Notes: generated from the letters alone by a model not told the origin. 5,643 nucleotides of DNA from an uncultured Collinsella sp. (GCA_902489295.1 CABTZM010000139.1:1-5643), one strand, 5' to 3'. Counted from the first letter of the stretch, positions 1 through 5,643 are shown. Program-made: numbers and translations.

Positions 1-3000
1 AAGCGCCACGGCCGAAAGCAAAATCCCCGGAATCTGGGGGTGACCGCTCTCGCGCAAGGCCTTGGGGATGAGCGCGATGTAGTTGGTGGCGCGGCAGCCG
101 CCGCCGGTCTGGCTGATGACCACGGCCGTCTTGGACAGGTCGTAGCGACCGCTCTCGATGGCCTCCATGATCTGGCCCGTCACCAGAATCGACGGATAGC
201 AGATGTCGTTGTTCACGTAGCGCAGGCCTGCCTCGACGGCGTCGTGGTCGGTCGAGGGCAGCAGCTCCAAGTTGTAGCCGGCACCGCGGAATACCTCTTT
301 GACCAGGTCAAAATGGATCGGCGCCATCTGCGGGCACAGGATGGTGTAACCCTCCTCGCGCATCTGCTCGGTAAAGGGCACCTTGGGCCACGCGGTCGAA
401 GCGCTCTCGCGCTGGGCCTCAAACGTATACTTGCGGCTCGCGAACGCGGGGGCATCCGTAGAAGGGGCCACCGGCGCGGCATCGCCCTGCTCGTAGGCCT
501 CGCCCGCGGCCGTGGCCTCGGCCAGGCGCTCGGCCTCCTGATCCTTGAGCGCCGCCATGAGCGAGCGGATGCGGATGCGCGCGGCGCCCAGGTTGGACAC
601 CTCGTCGATCTTGAGCACGGTGTAGATCTTGCCGCTGGCCTCCAGGATCTCCTGCACCTGGTCGGTGGTCAGGGCGTCCAGGCCGCAGCCGAAGGAGTTG
701 AGCTGGATCAGGTCTAGGTCGTTACGCATCGTCACAAAGCGGGCGACGGCGTACAGGCGGCTGTGGTACATCCACTGGTCGACGACGCGGATCGGACGCT
801 CGGGCTTCACCAGATGCGCGAGCGAATCCTCGGTAAAGACCGCGAAGCCAAAGCTCGAGATAAGCTCGGGCAGGGCGTGGTTGATCTCCGGATCGTTGTG
901 GTAGGGACGGCCGGCGAGCACAATACCGTGACCGCCGTGGTCCTCGACCCACTTAAGGGCTTCCTCGCCCATGGTCTGGATGTCCTCGTGGAAACGAGCA
1001 TCGGCCTCAAAGGCGGCGTTGACGGCGGCATCGACCTCAGAGCGCGTGATCTTGGGCCCGCGCACGCGACCGCGACCGGCCTCGGCATCGGCCACGCGGT
1101 CGACGGCGAGCACCTGATACAGGCGGCGCTTGAGCTCGGTCTTGTCGTGATAGGGCACAAACGGATACAGGAACTCGATGTTCTGCTCGCGGATCTCGTC
1201 GATGTTGAGCGCCAGCGCCGTGGGGTAGCTCATGACGATGGGGCAGTTGTAGCAGTTGCCGGCGGTCGGATCCTCCTTGCGCTCCCAGCGCACGCACGGC
1301 ATCCAAATGAAGTCGACATCGCGGTCGATAAGGTTCATCACGTGGCCGTGGCTCATCTTGGCCGGGTAGCACACGCTCTCGGACGGCATGGACTCGATGC
1401 CCGCCTGGTAGGTCTTTTTGCTCGACTGGTCGGACAGTTGCACGCTAAAGCCCAGGCGCGTAAAGAACGCATGCCAGAAGGGGTAGTTCTCGTACATGTT
1501 GAGTGCGCGCGGGATGCCGACGGTGCCGCGCGGAGCCTCGTCGGGGCTCAGCACCTCGCGGTTAAAGAGCAACTCGTTTTTCTTTTTGAAGAGGTTGGGG
1601 GCCTCGGTCTTCTGCTTTTTGTGGCCGGCACCCTTCTCGCAGCGATTGCCGGTAATGAAGCGCCTGCCGCCGCCAAAGTCGTTGACGGTGAGCTGACAGT
1701 TGTTGGAGCAGCGGCCGCAGCGGACATGCTTTTGCGTCACGGTAAGGTGCGCGATGTCCTCGGCCGAAAGAATGGTCGAGACGCCGTCGGCGCCGGCACG
1801 ATCGCGGGCGAGCAGGGCCGCACCGTAGGCACCCATGCAGCCAGCGATGTCGGGACGTACGGCGTGAACGCCGGTGAGTTGCTCAAACGCACGCAGCGTG
1901 GCATCGGACATAAAGGTGCCGCCCTGGACAATGACCTGGCTGCCGATCTCCTTGGGATCGCGCAGCTTAATGACCTTGAACAGGGCATTCTTGATGACGG
2001 AGTAGGACAGGCCGGCCGCGATGTCGCCCACCGTGGCGCCTTCCTTTTGCGCCTGCTTGACGCGCGAGTTCATAAAGACCGTGCAGCGGCTGCCCAGGTC
2101 GACGGGGGCCTTGGCGTGGATAGCGGCGTCGGCAAACGCGCGCACGTCCATGTTCATAGACACGGCGAAGCTCTCGATAAAGCTACCGCAGCCCGACGAA
2201 CAGGCCTCGTTGAGCATGATGTGCTCGATCACGCCGTCCTTGACGCGCAGGCACTTCATGTCCTGGCCGCCAATGTCCAAAATGAACTCGACGCCCGGCA
2301 GGAACGCCTTGGCGCCACGCAGGTGCGCGACGGTCTCGATCTCGCCAGAGTCGGCCTTGAGCGCTTCGATGAGCAGCGCCTCACCATAACCGGTGGTGGT
2401 CACATGGCCGATGGTGCAGCCGGCGGGGATATGGTTGTAGAAATCGGCCATGATGACCTTGGCCGTGCCCAGAATGTCGCCGTTGTTGTTGCCGTACCAG
2501 GTGTGCAGCAGCTGGCCGTCCTCGCCCACGAGCGCGGCCTTCATGGTGGTGGAGCCGGCGTCGATGCCGATGAACACACGGCCGGTGTAGCCGTCGAGCT
2601 TGCCCTTGGGGACGACCTCGGTGTCGTGGCGGCTCTTGAACTCGGCAAAGTCATCGTCGGTGGCAAAGAGCGGGTCCAGGCGCTCGACCTCGGCGCCCTG
2701 CGTGTCGCCCAGGCTGTCGATAGCCGCGATGAGCTGCGGGAACGTGCTGAGCTTGTTGGACTCGTGCGCCATGGCGGCGCCGCTCGCCACAAACAGGTGG
2801 GCGTTTTGGGGCACGATGCGGTGCTCCTCGTCCAGGTTGAGCGTGAGGTAGAAGCGGTGTCGCAGCTCGGAGAGGTACTGCAGCGGGCCGCCCAAGAAGG
2901 CGACGTTGCCGCGGATGGGACGGCCGCACGCCAGGCCCGAGATGGTCTGGGTCACGACGGCCTGGAAGATGGAAGCGGCCACGTCCTCGGGGCGGGCGCC

Positions 3001-3771
3001 CTCGTTGAGGAGCGGCTGCACGTCGGTCTTGGCAAAGACGCCGCAGCGGCTGGCGATGGGATAAATGGTGGTGGCATTGGCCGCGAGTTCGTTGAGGCCG
3101 CTCGCGTCGGTGTGCAGCAGGGTTGCCATCTGATCGATGAACGCGCCCGTGCCGCCGGCGCAGGTGCCGTTCATGCGCTGCTCGATGCCGTTGTCAAAGT
3201 AGATGATCTTGGCGTCCTCGCCGCCCAGCTCGATGGCGACATCGGTGGCCGGGATAAGGGTCTCGACGGCACGCTTGCTGGCGATGACCTCCTGGACAAA
3301 CTCCAGGTCGAGCCACTGGGACAGCAGCAGGCCGCCCGAGCCGGTAATGGCGCAGGTCATCTGGGCCGTCGGCAGCACGGTTGCAGCACCCTCGAACAGG
3401 TCGCGGGCGCAGGCGCGGACGTCGGTGTGGTGGCGCTGGTACTTGGCGTAGACGATCTGGTTATCGTCGTTGAGCACGGCGAGCTTGACGGTGGTGGAGC
3501 CCACGTCGATGCCCAGGTGCAGGTTGCCGTGGGCGTAGTCGGGGTTGAAGATCGCGCCTTCGGGGGCGTGGGCAGCGGCTACGGGCTCAGCGGCGGCGGG
3601 CTCAGCGGCGATGGACGTCTCCCCTGCCGCGTTCTTGGCATCGGCAACTGCCTCGGCGACCTTCTCGGCAGCGGCAGTCGCGGCCTTCTGCGCGGCGTCC
3701 ACCACGGCGGGCGCGGCCTCGCGTGCGGCAGCGACCATGCGGTCCTTAATGCCTTCGACGAGCTTGCTCAT
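1..3771 (-). CDS. Giant 2-hydroxyacyl-CoA dehydratase activase-like protein (two BadF/BcrA/HgdC ATPase domains plus DUF2229), 3' end outside window
   Basis: Seen: 1257 codons from ATG with no stop before the window edge, so the C-terminus is missing. Residues 1-80 are an Ala/Glu/Lys-rich extension. Activase domain 1 (about 84-340) has phosphate-binding motif DVGSTT (89-94), LGGEDAK (182-188), CAGGTG with Cys204, and RCGVF with Cys243. Domain 2 (about 399-655) repeats this with DAGSTT (404-409), DIGGQDMK (499-506), Cys524 and Cys563. Cys685, 688, 692 and 711 form CxxCxxxC-x18-C. A DUF2229-type region starts near GIPRAL (752-757), with Cys801 in SVCYP. A later part (about 1120-1257) has NDICYPS and QTGGGCRATNY. 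Known: HgdC-type activases are ATPases whose homodimer holds a [4Fe-4S] cluster between its subunits through two cysteines each, and pass electrons to 2-hydroxyacyl-CoA dehydratases. Inference: a cytosolic, oxygen-sensitive ATP-driven electron-transfer protein; the substrate is unknown. Full-length relatives are, from memory, about 1400 residues or more. It is the second gene of an operon with the TetR regulator. Family call sure, exact role unsure. Confidence 0.93.
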   Translation of the reverse strand, partial: MSKLVEGIKDRMVAAAREAAPAVVDAAQKAATAAAEKVAEAVADAKNAAGETSIAAEPAAAEPVAAAHAPEGAIFNPDYAHGNLHLGIDVGSTTVKLAVLNDDNQIVYAKYQRHHTDVRACARDLFEGAATVLPTAQMTCAITGSGGLLLSQWLDLEFVQEVIASKRAVETLIPATDVAIELGGEDAKIIYFDNGIEQRMNGTCAGGTGAFIDQMATLLHTDASGLNELAANATTIYPIASRCGVFAKTDVQPLLNEGARPEDVAASIFQAVVTQTISGLACGRPIRGNVAFLGGPLQYLSELRHRFYLTLNLDEEHRIVPQNAHLFVASGAAMAHESNKLSTFPQLIAAIDSLGDTQGAEVERLDPLFATDDDFAEFKSRHDTEVVPKGKLDGYTGRVFIGIDAGSTTMKAALVGEDGQLLHTWYGNNNGDILGTAKVIMADFYNHIPAGCTIGHVTTTGYGEALLIEALKADSGEIETVAHLRGAKAFLPGVEFILDIGGQDMKCLRVKDGVIEHIMLNEACSSGCGSFIESFAVSMNMDVRAFADAAIHAKAPVDLGSRCTVFMNSRVKQAQKEGATVGDIAAGLSYSVIKNALFKVIKLRDPKEIGSQVIVQGGTFMSDATLRAFEQLTGVHAVRPDIAGCMGAYGAALLARDRAGADGVSTILSAEDIAHLTVTQKHVRCGRCSNNCQLTVNDFGGGRRFITGNRCEKGAGHKKQKTEAPNLFKKKNELLFNREVLSPDEAPRGTVGIPRALNMYENYPFWHAFFTRLGFSVQLSDQSSKKTYQAGIESMPSESVCYPAKMSHGHVMNLIDRDVDFIWMPCVRWERKEDPTAGNCYNCPIVMSYPTALALNIDEIREQNIEFLYPFVPYHDKTELKRRLYQVLAVDRVADAEAGRGRVRGPKITRSEVDAAVNAAFEADARFHEDIQTMGEEALKWVEDHGGHGIVLAGRPYHNDPEINHALPELISSFGFAVFTEDSLAHLVKPERPIRVVDQWMYHSRLYAVARFVTMRNDLDLIQLNSFGCGLDALTTDQVQEILEASGKIYTVLKIDEVSNLGAARIRIRSLMAALKDQEAERLAEATAAGEAYEQGDAAPVAPSTDAPAFASRKYTFEAQRESASTAWPKVPFTEQMREEGYTILCPQMAPIHFDLVKEVFRGAGYNLELLPSTDHDAVEAGLRYVNNDICYPSILVTGQIMEAIESGRYDLSKTAVVISQTGGGCRATNYIALIPKALRESGHPQIPGILLSAVAL

Positions 3772-3776
3772 TGTCT

Positions 3777-3781
3777 CTCCT
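3777..3781 (-). promoter_or_regulatory. Ribosome binding site of the activase gene, adjoining the upstream stop codon
   Basis: Reading the minus strand, AGGAG lies five bases before the ATG at 3771. It is one base past the TAA stop (3785-3783) of the TetR gene. The 11-base gap leaves no room for a separate promoter or terminator, so the two genes are very probably co-transcribed, and reinitiation by ribosomes finishing the regulator is possible. Confidence 0.75.
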
Positions 3782-3782
3782 C

Positions 3783-4493
3783 TTAGTTGTTGGACTCGAC
3801 GGTTGCGGCGGTGTCGACCGCGTCCTCGAGCTGCAGATTCAATAGCTTCATGCCGTATTCCGGCACGTTGATATCGATGGGTTGGCCATACAGGTCGCCG
3901 GGGCGCACAAAAGCGATAACCGTCATGATGCGCGCCATGGTCTCGGGCGATTCAGAAAGGCCACGCTCAAACCAACGCTGGATCAGACCGACCTCGGCGC
4001 TGACGACATAGGTAACGTAGTAGTCAAAGAACGTACCCAGCGCCAGGCCCAAAATGCCTGTCTGCGCACGCGGCACCACGGCCTCGCGTGCCGTGTCGAT
4101 GACCTTTTTAATAAAGGCGGGGTCGCCGCCCGGGCCCAGCAGGGCACCGATCAGGTCGCGATTGGCCGCAAGATAGCGCAGCAGCTCAACCGAGCCGGGC
4201 GCCGGCTCGAGCTCGTCGATATTACGGTAAAGATCGGGCAGCTTAGCTGCGGTGATAAGCTCTACGCGCTCACGAATCTCTGCCAGCAGACCGTCCTCGA
4301 TCTGGTTGATAAAGTCGGGAATATCGCGGTAGTGCGAATAGAACGTGCGGCGCGTGAGGCCGGCACGCTCGGTAAGCGATGCGACGTTAATGTGCGAAAG
4401 ATCGCCGCTTTCGGCAAGCTCGTCGGCAAGCGCCTGGCGAAGGGCGCGCTGCGAGCGAAGAGATCGACGATCGCATTTCTCGAGCTGGGACAA
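3783..4493 (-). CDS. TetR/AcrR-family transcriptional regulator
   Basis: A 236-residue protein of normal TetR length. The N-terminal DNA-binding domain is clear. Helix 1 lies around residues 13-28, helix 2 around INVASLTERAGL (35-46), and recognition helix TRRTFYSHY (47-55) ends in the usual F-Y-x-H-Y signature, followed by RDIPDFI. The C-terminal ligand and dimerisation domain (about 75-220) contains VSAEVGLIQRWFERG (164-178). That resembles the C-terminal family of DhaS/YbiH-like TetR regulators, whose ligands are mostly unknown. The start is TTG at 4493: it has a strong AAGGAGGA just upstream, the first ATG nearby (in GAAATGC) is out of frame, and there is no in-frame start upstream. It is the first gene of the operon with the activase protein. 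Inference: an autorepressor responding to an acyl-CoA, fatty-acid or related metabolite. The palindromes at 4515-4559 are its likely operators. Confidence 0.93.
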   Translation of the reverse strand: MSQLEKCDRRSLRSQRALRQALADELAESGDLSHINVASLTERAGLTRRTFYSHYRDIPDFINQIEDGLLAEIRERVELITAAKLPDLYRNIDELEPAPGSVELLRYLAANRDLIGALLGPGGDPAFIKKVIDTAREAVVPRAQTGILGLALGTFFDYYVTYVVSAEVGLIQRWFERGLSESPETMARIMTVIAFVRPGDLYGQPIDINVPEYGMKLLNLQLEDAVDTAATVESNN

Positions 4494-4496
4494 GCG

Positions 4497-4504
4497 TCCT
4501 CCTT
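4497..4504 (-). promoter_or_regulatory. Strong Shine-Dalgarno deciding the TTG start of the TetR gene
   Basis: On the minus strand AAGGAGGA is almost a full match to the anti-Shine-Dalgarno. It ends three bases before the TTG at 4493-4491, or four from GGAGG. The spacing is short but workable, and no other in-frame start codon is served by it. A near-perfect site with a weak TTG codon is a plausible way to keep regulator output low. Confidence 0.7.
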
Positions 4505-4514
4505 GTTACTCAGC

Positions 4515-4532
4515 CTGTGCGCTATTGCACAG
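4515..4532. promoter_or_regulatory. Second inverted repeat, candidate auxiliary operator
   Basis: CTGTGC-n6-GCACAG is a perfect inverted repeat with 6-bp arms. It shares the 9-base string TATTGCACA (4523-4531) with the neighbouring site (4542-4550), an offset of 19 bp or nearly two helical turns. The pair looks like two copies of one recognition half-site. If the promoter call is right, this copy lies at about +4 to +22 of the transcript, a roadblock position. Confidence 0.45.
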
Positions 4533-4542
4533 TCCGAGTATT

Positions 4543-4571
4543 ATTGCACACCGTGTGCATCAACACGTAAA
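4543..4571 (-). promoter_or_regulatory. Candidate promoter of the tetR-activase operon
   Basis: On the minus strand a -35-like TTTACG (4571-4566) is followed by a 17-base spacer and a -10-like TGCAAT (4548-4543). Neither hexamer is a good consensus match, about 4 of 6 each, so this is tentative. The predicted transcript would start near 4536, giving a leader of about 43 bases. The palindrome at 4545-4559 covers the -10 and the spacer, where a repressor would block polymerase. Confidence 0.35.
4545..4559. promoter_or_regulatory. Perfect 15-bp palindrome, candidate TetR operator
   Basis: TGCACAC-C-GTGTGCA is a perfect inverted repeat with 7-bp arms and a single central base. It sits 51 bp upstream of the repressor start and overlaps the best promoter candidate. 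Size, symmetry and place fit a TetR dimer site, and autoregulation is usual in the family. The assignment to this particular repressor is inference. Confidence 0.55.
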
Positions 4572-4583
4572 GGCAATATTTGG

Positions 4584-4616
4584 AATGTGACAAAGGGGCC
4601 GTCTCTTTGTCACATT
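4584..4616. repeat. 33-bp palindromic hairpin repeat (REP/MITE-like)
   Basis: AATGTGACAAAG and CTTTGTCACATT are perfect 12-bp complementary arms around the 9 bases GGGCCGTCT. With G-U pairs (4596-4604 and 4598-4602) and one G-C pair (4597-4603), the stem extends to 15 pairs closed by a CCG loop. No T-run follows on either strand, so it is a poor intrinsic terminator. From memory, very similar elements ending in TTTGTCACATT are scattered in intergenic DNA of Collinsella and some Firmicutes. I could not count copies, so the mobile-repeat reading is inference. Confidence 0.6.
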
Positions 4617-4688
4617 GGAGCGCAGCCAGTTCCGCTAATGGGACTCCAAATCACAGCCCCGTCGCATCATGCCGATAACGATCGATAC

Positions 4689-4727
4689 GGAGGCTGCCAT
4701 GATCCGACACCTACAGTGACAGCCTCC
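4689..4727 (+). promoter_or_regulatory. Inverted repeat that could mask a Shine-Dalgarno sequence
   Basis: GGAGGCTG (4689-4696) and CAGCCTCC (4720-4727) are perfect 8-bp complements separated by 23 bases. The 5' arm contains GGAGG, correctly spaced (five bases) before an ATG at 4699. A plus-strand RNA folded this way would hide that ribosome site. A terminator is less likely because only a weak pyrimidine run (CCCCTTT) follows. No RNA family is recognised. Confidence 0.3.
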
Positions 4728-5004
4728 TGGACCCCTTTATCCCTTCCCCCTCTATACGGCAGAGCGCTACACCAGCAACTTGCCGGACGACTGTGCCTTC
4801 ATGCGCGAGCTTTCGCAAAAGCTACATGATGACCCCGACTACGGCATACAGTGGTCCGAAGGTTCGGTCGGACACTATTGCCTGCAGCCGTACCACAGGC
4901 CCGCCGGCCAGAGCGCGCTGAGCATTCGTCCAGATATCTTTAGCGCATTAATTGATCGGCCATTCCAATGGAAGTACATCGGCGGCGAGATGCTTTGGTC
5001 GTAA
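4699..5004 (+). pseudogene. Unrecognised small reading frame, probably a decayed gene (in-frame TGA at codon 7)
   Basis: A good ribosome site (ACGGAGG, 4687-4693) precedes ATG 4699, which reads MIRHLQ and then TGA (4717-4719). The same frame stays open for the next 94 codons to TAA at 5002-5004. It also extends upstream of 4699 to another ATG at 4669. The downstream part looks like real protein: PLYTAERYTSNLPDD, then KLHDDPDYGIQWSEGS, and an aromatic, Trp-containing C-terminus (FQWKYIGGEMLWS). No domain is recognised, and there are no transmembrane segments. The alternative is a short intact gene starting at TTG 4780 (74 codons) or ATG 4801, but neither has a convincing ribosome site. Best reading: the C-terminal remnant of a gene broken by a nonsense mutation. 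A sequencing error, or a functional short form, remains possible. Confidence 0.4.
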
Positions 5005-5023
5005 AATGTTTGTATTGCATTTT
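5003..5023. promoter_or_regulatory. Inverted repeat upstream of the ribbon-helix-helix gene, candidate operator
   Basis: AAAATG-n9-CATTTT is a perfect 6-bp inverted repeat that begins in the stop codon of the preceding frame. It ends 23 bases before the ATG of the ribbon-helix-helix gene. Such proteins commonly repress their own operon from short palindromes in this position. The interval is A/T-rich but has no convincing -35/-10 pair. Confidence 0.35.
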
Positions 5024-5028
5024 GATAC

Positions 5029-5043
5029 CTACCGAAAGGGTAG
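5029..5043 (+). promoter_or_regulatory. Small hairpin containing the ribosome site of the ribbon-helix-helix gene
   Basis: CTACC (5029-5033) pairs with GGTAG (5039-5043) around the loop GAAAG. The Shine-Dalgarno-like GAAAGGG (5034-5040) lies in the loop and 3' arm, six bases before ATG 5047. Flanking GAT (5024-5026) and ATC (5044-5046) could add three pairs beyond a two-base bulge. It may dampen translation, but the stem is short and may be chance. Confidence 0.3.
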
Positions 5044-5046
5044 ATC

Positions 5047-5250
5047 ATGGAATACAGCGAGCTCGTCACCCAGGATGCATCAGAGGCGGAGATTCAGCGA
5101 TTTCTTTCGGATGGAGAACAGGTCGCCTTTACGGTTCGCATTCCGAAAAACCTAAAAAAGGCCGCTTCTGATGTTGCCAGCATGAAAGGCATGAGTTTTT
5201 CAGCGTTTGTTCGCAATTGTATGATCCAAGAACTCTCAAAAAGAAGCTGA
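5047..5250 (+). CDS. Small ribbon-helix-helix (Arc/CopG-like) DNA-binding protein
   Basis: A 67-residue protein with an acidic N-terminal stretch (about 1-24). It then has the ribbon-helix-helix pattern: a beta strand QVAFTVRIP (25-33), a first helix KNLKKAASDVASMKG (34-48), the turn MSFSAF (49-54) and a second helix VRNCMIQELSKR (55-66). The strand-then-Pro start and the S-x-S-A-F-V-R segment at the head of helix 2 are typical of Arc/CopG/antitoxin-type dimers, whose paired strands enter the DNA major groove. The start is ATG 5047 with GAAAGGG six bases upstream. Five bases separate its stop from the next gene, so they are probably co-translated. Its codon use is visibly more A/T-rich than the activase gene. 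Inference: an autorepressor or antitoxin-like regulator. The partner does not resemble a known toxin, so a toxin-antitoxin role is not claimed. Confidence 0.72.
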   Translation: MEYSELVTQDASEAEIQRFLSDGEQVAFTVRIPKNLKKAASDVASMKGMSFSAFVRNCMIQELSKRS

Positions 5251-5255
5251 TAGCG

Positions 5256-5643
5256 ATGGAAAACTTGCGAAACAAGGCGAAGCAGCTTGCAGAAACACCT
5301 CTCAATGACACGAACATAAGCGTCCGACTCGCCCGGTCCCTGTCAAGAGCCGGCTACAAGACGCTTGAAGAGGCTTTCGACGAAGACGAGCCCACAATCG
5401 AAGGCATTGTCGGCAGGGCCTTCGGCGAGTTCACAAAACTCGTCGATGCCTACTTTGAAGATCCTATGCACTTCGTGTCGCTCATGTCCCAGGAACGCCA
5501 AAGGCCCGTAGAACGCCCTATCCCATCCGCTCCGGAGAAAACAGACAACGCAGCGCCTAAACGGGTTGACGGAAAATCGCGGGATCGCAGGTACAACTAC
5601 GTCCATGAGTCTTCTTTAAGCACTCCTCATGGCGAATTTCTGA
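5256..5643 (+). CDS. Protein with N-terminal RNA polymerase alpha-CTD-like helix-hairpin-helix domain, 3' end outside window
   Basis: 129 codons are visible and the frame is still open at the edge; the TGA at 5641-5643 is out of frame. Residues about 14-70 resemble the RNA polymerase alpha C-terminal domain. The segment LNDTNISVRLARSLSRAGY (16-34), then TLEEAF, then IEGIVGRAFGEF (48-59) matches by eye the pattern around E. coli VRSANCLK and LGKKSLTEI. Arg24 falls where alpha Arg265 contacts DNA, while the Asn268 position is Arg27. A Pro-rich, charged linker follows (about 80-113, RPVERPIPSAPEK), leading to an unseen C-terminal part. The start is ATG 5256, five bases after the ribbon-helix-helix stop, with only a weak AAGAAG upstream, so translational coupling is likely. 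Inference: a DNA-binding or transcription-associated partner of the preceding protein, in an accessory module. It is too short to be RpoA itself up to this point and lacks the alpha N-terminal domain. Confidence 0.6.
   Translation, partial: MENLRNKAKQLAETPLNDTNISVRLARSLSRAGYKTLEEAFDEDEPTIEGIVGRAFGEFTKLVDAYFEDPMHFVSLMSQERQRPVERPIPSAPEKTDNAAPKRVDGKSRDRRYNYVHESSLSTPHGEFL

Noticed and set aside
40..717. A 225-codon plus-strand frame at the left edge
   Set aside because: It is a shadow of the activase gene with the same antisense bias; the product is rich in Gly, Leu, Asp and Arg with no fold signature.
763..3786. A 1007-codon open frame on the plus strand antisense to the activase gene
   Set aside because: It is exactly opposite a gene with unmistakable conserved motifs. 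High-G+C codon bias routinely opens long antisense frames, and its product is a low-complexity Gly/Ala/Val/Asp string with no recognisable domain.
4616..4648. Weak nested complementarities (TGGAG with CTCCA, AGTTCC with GGGACT) between the hairpin repeat and the broken frame
   Set aside because: The arms are 5-6 bp, overlap and exclude each other; chance level. Apart from these, 4617-4686 shows nothing I can name.
4689..4727. Inverted repeat as an intrinsic terminator or a SECIS element for the TGA at 4717
   Set aside because: The loop is 23 bases and there is no T-run for a terminator. A bacterial SECIS should lie just downstream of the UGA, whereas here the UGA lies within the loop, and the surrounding protein is not a known selenoprotein.
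3882..4829. A 315-codon plus-strand frame antisense to the TetR gene and running through the intergenic gap
   Set aside because: It has no ribosome site, crosses the palindromes and hairpin repeat, and opposes a clear TetR domain.
5343..5606. An 87-codon minus-strand frame opposite the alpha-CTD-like gene
   Set aside because: There is no convincing start site, and the plus-strand reading has a recognisable domain and operon spacing.
5047..5643. Type II toxin-antitoxin pair
   Set aside because: The first protein could be an antitoxin by fold, but the second has an alpha-CTD-like domain and Pro-rich linker rather than any RelE/ParE, PIN or MazF pattern in the visible part.

Overview
The window suggests a high-G+C anaerobic actinobacterium of the Coriobacteriia, most likely Collinsella or a close relative. 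The grounds are strong G/C bias at third codon positions and a very large fused 2-hydroxyacyl-CoA dehydratase activase-type gene directly behind a TetR regulator. A hairpin repeat of a type I associate with Collinsella intergenic DNA points the same way. This is judged by eye; no database was searched.

The left two thirds (1-4493) are a minus-strand operon of two genes. The promoter-proximal gene encodes a 236-residue TetR-family repressor that starts at TTG. Eleven bases after its stop begins a giant protein, of which 1257 codons are visible before it runs off the left edge. That protein carries two complete BadF/BcrA/HgdC-type activase ATPase domains, a four-cysteine motif, a DUF2229 region and the beginning of a further C-terminal region. 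The likely logic is that the TetR protein senses a ligand and controls both itself and an ATP-dependent iron-sulfur activator or reductase of the 2-hydroxyacyl-CoA dehydratase superfamily.

The regulatory gap (4494-4698) holds a strong Shine-Dalgarno for the repressor, two palindromes sharing a TATTGCACA half-site over a plausible promoter, and a 33-bp hairpin repeat (4584-4616). The rest of the gap shows nothing I can name.

The right part (4699-5643) reads on the plus strand, diverges from the operon and is visibly lower in G+C, as expected of an accessory region. It contains an unrecognised, probably broken small reading frame with an in-frame TGA. A 67-residue ribbon-helix-helix-like protein follows. 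Five bases after that comes a protein running off the right edge, whose N-terminal domain resembles the C-terminal domain of the RNA polymerase alpha subunit. The last two look like a co-translated pair of DNA-binding proteins and are the most unusual content here. Short inverted repeats in front of them could be their control sites.
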